From the NCBI GenBank assembly GCA_049589355.1, contig JBAWAP010000414.1, positions 1 through 15,256 of the forward strand: a stretch of DNA of 15,256 bases, in the 5' to 3' direction. This stretch comes from JBAWAP01 sp049589355. GTDB taxonomy: Bacteria; Chloroflexota; Anaerolineae; VGOG01. A program made the translations under genes and the position numbers. Under the pieces are notes generated by a model that did not search any database, was not told the DNA's origin, and was given only the letters and a program-made list of their open reading frames with translations. Positions 6,861 through 12,502 of the stretch are shown here, in pieces (position 1 is the stretch's first letter; every line of letters begins with the position of its first letter).

Positions 6861-7834
6861 GACATTGCCTCTTGGCGCTCCTCAAGTAAGTGACAGGCCG
6901 CCGAACGGTCAGGCCCCACAAGCCTCAAGGCCGGAACCTCTACCGCGCACCGGTCCATGGCGTAGGGGCATCGGGGGTGGAAGACACATCCTGGTGGAAG
7001 ATCGAGCAGCAAAGGTGGAAAGCCCGATATCCCTTGTAAAACGCGCTTCTTCTCCAAGGTCGGAAGGCTGGCTATCAGCAACTGGCTGTAAGGGTGTTGA
7101 GGATTTGAGAAAATGTCTCTCACGGGGCCCTCCTCCACCAGCCTTCCCGCGTACATGATCCCCATGCGGTCAGCGAACTGGGCCATGAGCCCCATGTCGT
7201 GACCTATCAGGATCACCGACGCCTCCAGATCTTCCTGCACCCTGCGCAGGGTCTCCATCACCTGGCGCTGCACCACCACGTCCAGGGCGCTGCTAGGCTC
7301 ATCGGCAATAATCACCCTCGGTCGCAGGCTGATGGCGATGGCAATACAGACCCGTTGTTTCATGCCACCGCTCAGCTCGTGGGGATACATGTCAGCGACT
7401 TCCCGCTGGAGGCCGACCCATTCGAGGAGATCAGCAACCCGGTCATTCCACTCTCGTTTGGACATCTGGATGCCGTGGCTTTGCAGGCCGTCAACAATCT
7501 GAGGCTTGATGCGCATCACTGGATTAAGAGAGTTCATCGCCCCCTGACTGATCAGCGACATCCCTGCCAGGCGTAGCTTCCGCATCTCCTCTTCGGAGAG
7601 GGTCAACACATTGACCCCGTCCAGCAAAACCTCTCCCGATTCGATACGGCCGGGCGGCTTGATGAGCCGCAAAATGGCGAGGGCCATGGTTGATTTGCCT
7701 GACCCAGACTCTCCGATCAGACCGAATCTCTCTCCGGCTTGGAGACCGAAGTTGACGCCGTCAACGGCCTTTACCGGGCCTCGCAACGTGTGGTAGTACA
7801 CTCGGAGGTTGTTAACTTCAAGAAGTGGTTTCAT
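6857..7834 (-). CDS. Opp-type ABC importer ATPase, OppD/DppD-like
   Basis: 325-residue cytoplasmic ATPase, first gene of the minus-strand operon. Visible: Walker A GESGSGKST at 41-49, Q-loop Q97, signature LSGGMKQR at 154-161, Walker B and D-loop VIIADEPSSALD at 174-185, switch H212, and the C-terminal cysteines C283, C289, C296 and C314 (iron-sulfur pattern of OppD/DppD). Start: ATG at 7834 begins MKPLLEVNNLRVYY, the usual OppD start, and GGTGATC just before it is complementary to the 16S tail. A GTG at 7852 would add six residues (MSSGDP) and is possible. A perfect consensus promoter lies about 100 nt upstream. It forms the ATPase heterodimer with the OppF-type protein. Confidence 0.94.
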   Translation of the reverse strand: MKPLLEVNNLRVYYHTLRGPVKAVDGVNFGLQAGERFGLIGESGSGKSTMALAILRLIKPPGRIESGEVLLDGVNVLTLSEEEMRKLRLAGMSLISQGAMNSLNPVMRIKPQIVDGLQSHGIQMSKREWNDRVADLLEWVGLQREVADMYPHELSGGMKQRVCIAIAISLRPRVIIADEPSSALDVVVQRQVMETLRRVQEDLEASVILIGHDMGLMAQFADRMGIMYAGRLVEEGPVRDIFSNPQHPYSQLLIASLPTLEKKRVLQGISGFPPLLLDLPPGCVFHPRCPYAMDRCAVEVPALRLVGPDRSAACHLLEERQEAMS

Positions 7835-7937
7835 GGGATCACCACTGGACACATCATAGCCGGGTCATTGACAGCGCTTGGCAAAGACCACCAGCACGAC
7901 TTCAGCCACGGCAACCTTCTTTATCTAATCTAACTAC

Positions 7938-7966
7938 ATTATACAGGACAGAGGCCAGGATGTCAA
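7938..7966 (-). promoter_or_regulatory. Perfect consensus promoter of the minus-strand importer/mannosidase operon
   Basis: On the minus strand TTGACA (7966-7961), a 17-bp spacer (7960-7944) and TATAAT (7943-7938): twelve of twelve matches to the housekeeping sigma consensus at optimal spacing. Predicted start near 7931, leaving a leader of about 97 nt to the ATG at 7834. Such a promoter is usually constitutive unless repressed; the palindromes beginning 20 bp upstream are candidate control sites. Confidence 0.9.
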
Positions 7967-8010
7967 GCGGCTTTGCTGTTGCTGCTGAAATTATGATATA
8001 GTGGGTAGAA

Positions 8011-8027
8011 GGCCAATCATATTGGCC
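8011..8027. promoter_or_regulatory. Candidate operator O1 (CCAA-N5-TTGG)
   Basis: GGCCAATCATATTGGCC is a perfect 7+3+7 palindrome centred at 8019. Its CCAA-N5-TTGG core recurs at 8053-8069, 42 bp away centre to centre. The symmetry fits a dimeric repressor; no regulator gene is in the window, so the protein is unknown. Confidence 0.5.
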
Positions 8028-8052
8028 GTCTTGAGCTGTCACGGCCTTTGAC

Positions 8053-8069
8053 GCCCAACGCGGTTGGGC
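8053..8069. promoter_or_regulatory. Candidate operator O2 (CCAA-N5-TTGG)
   Basis: GCCCAACGCGGTTGGGC is a perfect 7+3+7 palindrome centred at 8061. It shares the CCAA-N5-TTGG core with O1. The right edge is 51 bp upstream of the plus-strand -35 box, so repression would need looping or polymerase contact; activation is equally possible. Confidence 0.5.
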
Positions 8070-8120
8070 TGCTACCCTTTATATCAAAACTTCAGGCTGT
8101 TGCTAAACGTGTATAGAGGG

Positions 8121-8149
8121 TTTACAAACTAAGCCATCTGGTGTACAAT
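8121..8149 (+). promoter_or_regulatory. Strong promoter of the plus-strand importer-2 operon
   Basis: TTTACA (8121-8126), a 17-bp spacer and TACAAT (8144-8149): ten of twelve consensus matches at optimal spacing. The predicted start near 8156 gives a leader of about 40 nt to the ATG at 8197. Confidence 0.85.
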
Positions 8150-8196
8150 TGATTCCGCTGCGCTAGTTGAGACTAAGCACCAGGAGGAAGCAAAAG

Positions 8197-9792
8197 ATGA
8201 ATCGCGCTAAAGTGGCCATCAGCTTGACGGTGATAGCAGGTGTGTTAGCCTGGACATTGGCCGCCTGTAGCTCAGTACCTGCTACAAAGAGCGGCAAATT
8301 GACTTATGGCCTTACTTTGGCCCCCTCGGGCATTGACCCTCACGTCAATGCCTCCTCAGAGCTGGGCATCCCTTTGACCAGCGTCTACGACCCTTTGGTC
8401 TGGCAAGACCTGGACGGCAAATTCGTGCCTGGCTTGGCTGAGTCCTGGGAGGTCTCCGACGATGGTTTGGTCTACACCTTTCACCTGCGCCAGGACGTCG
8501 AGTTCCACGACGGCAGTCCCTTCAACGCCCAGGCGGTGAAGCTCAATTTAGACCGCATCGTTGACCCCCAGACCAAATCGCAGAAGGCTGTCTTCATGCT
8601 GGGCCCCTACGACCACGCCGAAGTGGTGGACGATCACACCATCAAGGTCTATCTCAAGGAACCCTTCGCTCCACTGCTGGATTCCCTCAGCCAGGTCTAT
8701 CTGGGGATGGCCTCCCCTGCTGCGGTAGAGAAGTGGGGTCTGGACTATCAGATGCACCAGGTGGGGACTGGGCCTTTCATGTTCAAGGAGTACGTCCCCA
8801 AGGATCACCTGACCTTGGTGCGCAACCCTGATTACAACTGGGCACCCGCTATCTTCAGCCACCAGGGGCCGGCTTATCTGGAAGAGATCGAGTTCCGCTT
8901 CTTTGTGGAGCCGGCCACCCGCGCCCTGGCACTGGAGGCAGGCGAAGTTCACGTCATGGGCGAGATACCACCCCAGGATGCCCAGCGTCTGTCTGACGAC
9001 CCCGACTTCGAGTTGATGCCGGTAGCCGTACCTGGCACACCCCTAATGCTATTCATCAACACGGAGCGCTCTCCTACTGATGACCTCAGTGTCCGCCGGG
9101 CCCTGATCTACGCTACCGATAGAGAAGCCATCGTGACAGCCATCTTTAGGGACCTTTCGCCAGTGGCCCATGGCCCCTTGAATGCGGTGACGATAGGCTA
9201 TGACGAAGAAGTGGCAGGGCTCTACGACCACAACCCTGGGTTGACAAAAGATCTTCTGAAGGAGGCCGGCTGGGTTGATGTAGATGGTGATGGCGTTCTT
9301 GAGAAGGACGGTCAGCCACTGAGGGTAGAAGCCTACCTCATGGACTGGGGATTCATGCCTGAGGTAGCTCAGCTACTGCAGGCTCAATTCAAAGCCGTAG
9401 GAGTCGAGATGCAAAGCCAGGTAGTCGCCTACCCTGCGGCCCTGGAGGCCGCCCGCGAAGGGAAGCACAATCTCATCCCCTTCACCCTGTCCAGTAGCGA
9501 TCCGGACATCCTGCGCACCTTCTTCCACTCCGACGGCGGTTTCAACTGGGCCAAAGTTCGGGACCCTAAGCTGGATGGACTACTGGATGAAGGGGCCAGC
9601 ACCCTCGACCCTGAGAAGCGCAAGGAGCTATACGCCGAGGCCCAGCAAATCATCATGGCCGAAGCCTTGATCATTCCCATTCGCGATTACGTCAATCTAA
9701 ATGCTGCCAGCGCTCAGGTTAAGGGGCTGCGCTACGACTCGCGTGGCTGGTTTCCCTGGCTGTATGATGTGTACTTAGAAGAGAGCAAGTAG
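8197..9792 (+). CDS. Lipoprotein solute-binding protein, family 5 (importer 2)
   Basis: 531 residues. The lipoprotein signal peptide ends LAAC with C24 as lipidation site, so the mature protein is anchored on the outer face of the membrane. SBP_bac_5 signatures: VYDPLVWQDLDGKFVPGLAE, then WEVSDDGLVYTFHLR and EFHDGSPFNAQAVKLNLDRI near 100-120, VGTGPFMFKEY near 185-195, and a DVDGDGVLEKDG segment near 365. The family delivers peptides, opines, nickel chelates or oligosaccharides; the text resembles DppA/NikA-like members but does not fix the ligand. Start: ATG 8197 has AGGAGG 9 nt upstream; a TTG at 8167 in the same frame has no such site. It differs from the LysM binding protein of importer 1 in both anchor and length, so the two probably bind different ligands. 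Confidence 0.93.
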   Translation: MNRAKVAISLTVIAGVLAWTLAACSSVPATKSGKLTYGLTLAPSGIDPHVNASSELGIPLTSVYDPLVWQDLDGKFVPGLAESWEVSDDGLVYTFHLRQDVEFHDGSPFNAQAVKLNLDRIVDPQTKSQKAVFMLGPYDHAEVVDDHTIKVYLKEPFAPLLDSLSQVYLGMASPAAVEKWGLDYQMHQVGTGPFMFKEYVPKDHLTLVRNPDYNWAPAIFSHQGPAYLEEIEFRFFVEPATRALALEAGEVHVMGEIPPQDAQRLSDDPDFELMPVAVPGTPLMLFINTERSPTDDLSVRRALIYATDREAIVTAIFRDLSPVAHGPLNAVTIGYDEEVAGLYDHNPGLTKDLLKEAGWVDVDGDGVLEKDGQPLRVEAYLMDWGFMPEVAQLLQAQFKAVGVEMQSQVVAYPAALEAAREGKHNLIPFTLSSSDPDILRTFFHSDGGFNWAKVRDPKLDGLLDEGASTLDPEKRKELYAEAQQIIMAEALIIPIRDYVNLNAASAQVKGLRYDSRGWFPWLYDVYLEESK

Positions 9793-9853
9793 CAAGCCAG
9801 CGAAATCCAAAGCTCAAAGTTCAAAACTCAAAAGGAAAGAGGCAAAAGACAGG

Positions 9854-9928
9854 AGGCAAGAGGCAAGAGGCAAGAGGCAAGACTCCCTTGTCCCCTTGCT
9901 CCTTTGTTCCCCTGCTCCCCTGCTCCTT
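9854..9928. repeat. Four tandem AGGCAAG units followed by a pyrimidine-rich tract
   Basis: AGGCAAG is repeated perfectly four times (9854-9881). Imperfect pyrimidine repeats follow (TCCCCTGC twice near 9908-9923, plus CCCCTTGCTCC variants), roughly complementary to the purine side. The tract fills most of the 149-bp gap between the binding protein and the DppB-like permease, with further short CAAAGTTCAAAACTCAAA-like repeats at 9808-9834. The two halves could pair in mRNA and separate expression of binding protein and permeases. Copy number of the 7-bp unit may vary between strains. Confidence 0.8.
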
Positions 9929-9941
9929 TGAAGGAATGGCG

Positions 9942-10865
9942 ATGCTCCAATATGTTGGAAGACGCTTGATCACCTCCATCCCCGTCCTATGGGGTGTAAC
10001 TACTTTAGTGTTCCTCATGATGCACCTCCTGCCAGGTGACCCTGCTGAGTTGATGGTGGCCGAATCTGGAGGCTCCTCCCAGTCCATCGCCCAACTGCGC
10101 CATCAACTGGGCCTCAATGACCCCCTCTACGTTCAATATGGTCGCTTCCTGGCCAACGCCCTGCGTGGGGATTTGGGACGTTCCATTTTCACCAACCGCC
10201 CCGTCACCCAGACCATTCTGGAGCAGTTGCCCCACACGGTCCAACTGGCAGTGGCTGCAATGTTGGTGGCCGTCATAATCGGCACTGCCCTGGGTATCGC
10301 TGCTGCCCTGAACCGAAACACCTGGCTGGATAGCTTGTGTGTAACCATCGCGGTGGCTGGGGCCTCCATGCCCATCTTCTGGTCGGGACTCCTGCTCATC
10401 TTACTTTTCAGCTCGCTGCTGCACTGGCTACCTGCTACAGGACAGGGTAGCCTGAAACACCTGATCATGCCCGCCATCGTGCTGGGATTAGCCTCCTCAG
10501 GATCCATTGCCCGCCTGGTACGATCCTCCATGCTGGAGGTGCTGGGCCAGGAATACATCACCGCCGCCCGGTCTAAAGGCCTGAGCGAGCGCCTGGTGGT
10601 GTGCCGCCACGCCCTCAAGAACGCCCTCATCCCAGTCATCACCGTTATTGGCTTGCAGTTTGGCTACTTGCTGGGCGGCACAGTGGTCACTGAGACGGTC
10701 TTCTCCCGCCAGGGCCTCGGTTGGTTGGTGGTTGATGCCATCCTCTGGAAGGACTTCCCCATCGTTCAGGGTACGGTTCTCTTGGCCGCTGCCATCTACA
10801 CCCTCGTCAACCTGCTCGTAGACATCTCGTATGCTATCATTGACCCCCGCATCCGCTACGATTAA
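9942..10865 (+). CDS. Opp/Dpp-type ABC importer permease, DppB-like (importer 2)
   Basis: 307-residue inner-membrane permease. It opens MLQYVGRRLITSIPVLWGVT, the classic DppB start, then MMHLLPGDPAELM, GLNDPLYVQYGRFL, GDLGRSIFTNRPV and the EAA loop TAARSKGLSERLVVCRHALK near residue 205-225. It ends DISYAIIDPRIRYD. Start: ATG 9942 has AAGGA 6 nt upstream; ATG 9936 is in frame but would sit against the same site with no spacing, and the in-frame extension back to 9888 translates repeat sequence. It pairs with the DppC-like gene that begins 2 bp after its stop. Its EAA loop is nearer the standard DppB consensus than that of the importer 1 permease. Confidence 0.95.
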   Translation: MLQYVGRRLITSIPVLWGVTTLVFLMMHLLPGDPAELMVAESGGSSQSIAQLRHQLGLNDPLYVQYGRFLANALRGDLGRSIFTNRPVTQTILEQLPHTVQLAVAAMLVAVIIGTALGIAAALNRNTWLDSLCVTIAVAGASMPIFWSGLLLILLFSSLLHWLPATGQGSLKHLIMPAIVLGLASSGSIARLVRSSMLEVLGQEYITAARSKGLSERLVVCRHALKNALIPVITVIGLQFGYLLGGTVVTETVFSRQGLGWLVVDAILWKDFPIVQGTVLLAAAIYTLVNLLVDISYAIIDPRIRYD

Positions 10866-10867
10866 CA

Positions 10868-11764
10868 ATGGCCACACGGCGCTTTCCGATCCCAACTCGA
10901 AAAACAATACCCAGGAGGGAGATCCCTCCCCTGGTCACCCGGCGACAATTGCGGCGCAACAAAGGGGCTCTGCTATCCCTGGCTTTCCTTGTAATCCTGG
11001 CCGCCGCAGCTATCTTAGCGCCAGTCCTTGCCCCTTACGATCCCTTGACCGTAGCCGTGGAGGAGCAGTTGCTGCCACCAAGCAGCAAACACTGGGGAGG
11101 GACAGACCTCTTCGGCCGAGATATCTTCAGCCGTCTCCTCTTCGGGGCGCGGGTCTCGCTGCTGGTGGGGGTGGTAGCGGTAGCCATTGCCTCTGTCCCC
11201 GGCCTCGTCCTGGGTTTGATAGCTGGCTACAATGGTCGCTGGATAGATGGCGTCATCATGCGCGTTATGGACATGATGCTGGCCTTCCCCGGCATCCTCC
11301 TGGCGCTGAGCATCGTGGCCCTGCTGGGCCCTGGCTTGCCCAACGCCATGATCGCCGTGGGCATTGCCGGCATTCCCAGCTACACCCGGCTGGTGCGCGG
11401 CTCTGTCCTGGCTACCAGGAGGAAACAGTTTGTGCGAGCAGCCTACGCCGTTGGCTGTCGTGGCCGGCGCATTGTTTTCCGCCACATCCTGCCCGATATC
11501 TTCGCCCCGGTCCTCGTCCTGGCTACCCTGGACCTGGCCTGGGCGATCTTAAATGCTTCCTCCCTAAGTTTCCTGGGGCTGGGTGCTCAGCCGCCAGCAC
11601 CGGAATGGGGGGCCATGCTCAACGAGGGGCGGGGTTACCTGCGCCAGGCACCCTGGATCACCGCTGCGCCGGGCCTGGCTATCATGCTCACCGTCCTCTC
11701 GGTCAACCTGCTTGGAGACGGCCTGCGAGATGCTCTGGACCCCCGTATGAGGACCCGAGCATGA
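10868..11764 (+). CDS. Opp/Dpp-type ABC importer permease, DppC-like (importer 2)
   Basis: 298-residue inner-membrane permease. A basic N-terminus (TRRQLRRNKGALLSLAFLVI) leads into helix 1, then LAPYDPLTVAVEEQLLPPSS, GGTDLFGRDIFSRLLFGAR (family GTDxxGRD motif), the EAA loop RAAYAVGCRGRRIVFRHILP near 195-215, SFLGLGAQPPAPEWG, and LGDGLRDALDPRMR at the end, all typical of DppC. It starts 2 bp after the DppB-like stop, so the two are translated together. Its last codons overlap the next gene's first possible ATG (ATGA, 11761-11764). No ATPase gene follows, unusual for an oppABCDF-like order. Confidence 0.95.
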   Translation: MATRRFPIPTRKTIPRREIPPLVTRRQLRRNKGALLSLAFLVILAAAAILAPVLAPYDPLTVAVEEQLLPPSSKHWGGTDLFGRDIFSRLLFGARVSLLVGVVAVAIASVPGLVLGLIAGYNGRWIDGVIMRVMDMMLAFPGILLALSIVALLGPGLPNAMIAVGIAGIPSYTRLVRGSVLATRRKQFVRAAYAVGCRGRRIVFRHILPDIFAPVLVLATLDLAWAILNASSLSFLGLGAQPPAPEWGAMLNEGRGYLRQAPWITAAPGLAIMLTVLSVNLLGDGLRDALDPRMRTRA

Positions 11765-11781
11765 TAGGCCCTGGAGGGGTG

Positions 11782-12402
11782 ATGGACCACCGCCAGTTCT
11801 TCGACCGGATCGCAACTGAATGGGACGAGTTGGAGGTAGAGGAGACCCACACCCGGCTGCGGGAGATCGTGGCAGGACTCGGCATAGAAACAGGGAGTAC
11901 GGCCCTGGACGTGGGCACCGGCACCGGCGTGCTGGTGCCGCTGCTCCTGGAGGCGACTGACGGGAAGGGGCAGATCGTGGCCCTGGACTTCTCGGGCGAG
12001 ATGCTCAGGCGCGCCAAGGCCAAAGGGCATCCAGGCGCGTACGTCCAGGGAGATGCCCAGCGATTGCCGTTCTCGGCTGAGACCTTTGACTGGGTGATCT
12101 GCAACGCTGTCTTCCCCCACTTCCCCGACAAGCGCCGCGCCCTGGGCAAAGCCAGCCGAGTTCTCAGGCAAGGGGGATGGCTGGTCATCTGCCACACCGC
12201 CAGCCGCCAGGAGATCAACGAGTTCCACCGCTCCGTAGGCGGTATCGTAGCCCATGATACAATCCCCGACGAGAACGCGATGCGGCAGTTGCTGCGGGAG
12301 GCGGAGCTGGGAGAGGTGAGGGTGTGGGACGACCCTGACCGCTACGTGGCCCTGGCCCAGCGAGAGGGCTGGTATAGCGCACCCTCAGAGAGAAACAGGT
12401 AA
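11782..12402 (+). CDS. Class I SAM-dependent methyltransferase
   Basis: 206 residues from ATG 11782, which has GGAGG 4 nt upstream; an in-frame ATG at 11761 (overlapping the permease stop as ATGA) would add seven residues and give translational coupling. SAM-binding motif I ALDVGTGTG is at 41-49, the acidic residue that holds the ribose is D69 (VALDFS), and GDAQRLPF at 90-97 and FDWVICNAV follow, as in Methyltransf_11 enzymes. A later ICHTASRQEINEFHRSVGG (136-154) marks a subfamily I associate with anaerobes, substrate unknown. Cytoplasmic. It occupies the place where importer ATPases are expected. A function on the imported compound or its cofactor is possible but is inference. The longer 523-codon frame that contains it reads through the permease out of frame. 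Confidence 0.88.
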   Translation: MDHRQFFDRIATEWDELEVEETHTRLREIVAGLGIETGSTALDVGTGTGVLVPLLLEATDGKGQIVALDFSGEMLRRAKAKGHPGAYVQGDAQRLPFSAETFDWVICNAVFPHFPDKRRALGKASRVLRQGGWLVICHTASRQEINEFHRSVGGIVAHDTIPDENAMRQLLREAELGEVRVWDDPDRYVALAQREGWYSAPSERNR

Positions 12403-12420
12403 AGAGAAGATAAAGTCCAA

Positions 12421-12449
12421 TTGACTTGCGCCCTCGCTCGCACTATAAT
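12421..12449 (+). promoter_or_regulatory. Strong promoter of the AOR gene
   Basis: TTGACT (12421-12426), a 17-bp spacer and TATAAT (12444-12449): eleven of twelve consensus matches. The start near 12456 would leave a leader of about 47 nt. It separates the AOR gene from the importer/methyltransferase operon. Confidence 0.88.
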
Positions 12450-12475
12450 AGCTCATCACTGGGCATCGGAATTCG

Positions 12476-12487
12476 CTTTGCGCAAAG
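12476..12487. promoter_or_regulatory. Palindrome at the AOR ribosome binding site
   Basis: CTTTGCGCAAAG is a perfect 12-bp palindrome about 20 nt into the predicted transcript, overlapping the start of the AAAGGAGG ribosome binding site. It could be an operator or a small stem that masks the site; it could also be chance. Confidence 0.35.
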
Positions 12488-12502
12488 GAGGCAGGAAACA
12501 CC

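Larger units (their letters stand above)
7986..8094. repeat. 109-bp imperfect palindrome between the divergent promoters
   Basis: The left arm 7986-8030 is the imperfect inverse of the right arm 8050-8094, around a central loop of about 19 nt. The clearest paired blocks are GATATA-N2-GGGTAG (7995-8008) with CTACCC-N2-TATATC (8072-8085), and the outer TGAA/TTCA ends. Each arm contains its own 17-bp palindrome, so the single strand could fold as a cloverleaf. It fills the space between the two -35 boxes, 20 bp from one and 27 bp from the other. It could be an operator region, a mobile palindrome remnant, or both. Confidence 0.7.

Noticed and set aside
7920..7935. CTAATCTAA shared, in opposite orientation, by the oppD and LysM binding-protein leaders
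   Set aside because: A 9-bp AT-rich match occurring twice is within chance expectation and lacks symmetry.
8167..8196. TTG start for the importer 2 binding protein
   Set aside because: It adds ten residues before the signal peptide and would run over the true ribosome binding site at 8182-8187; ATG 8197 fits the lipoprotein signal.
9854..9881. Tandem AGGCAAG units as a CRISPR array
   Set aside because: The units are 7 bp and directly adjacent, with no spacers and no cas genes.
9888..9941. In-frame upstream extension of the importer 2 DppB-like permease
   Set aside because: The added residues (MSPCSFVPLLPCSF) only translate the pyrimidine repeat; ATG 9942 has the ribosome binding site and the family's usual N-terminus.
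10831..12402. 523-codon frame ending in a methyltransferase
   Set aside because: Only the last 206-213 codons are meaningful. The first part reads the DppC-like gene out of frame, so this is not a fusion protein.
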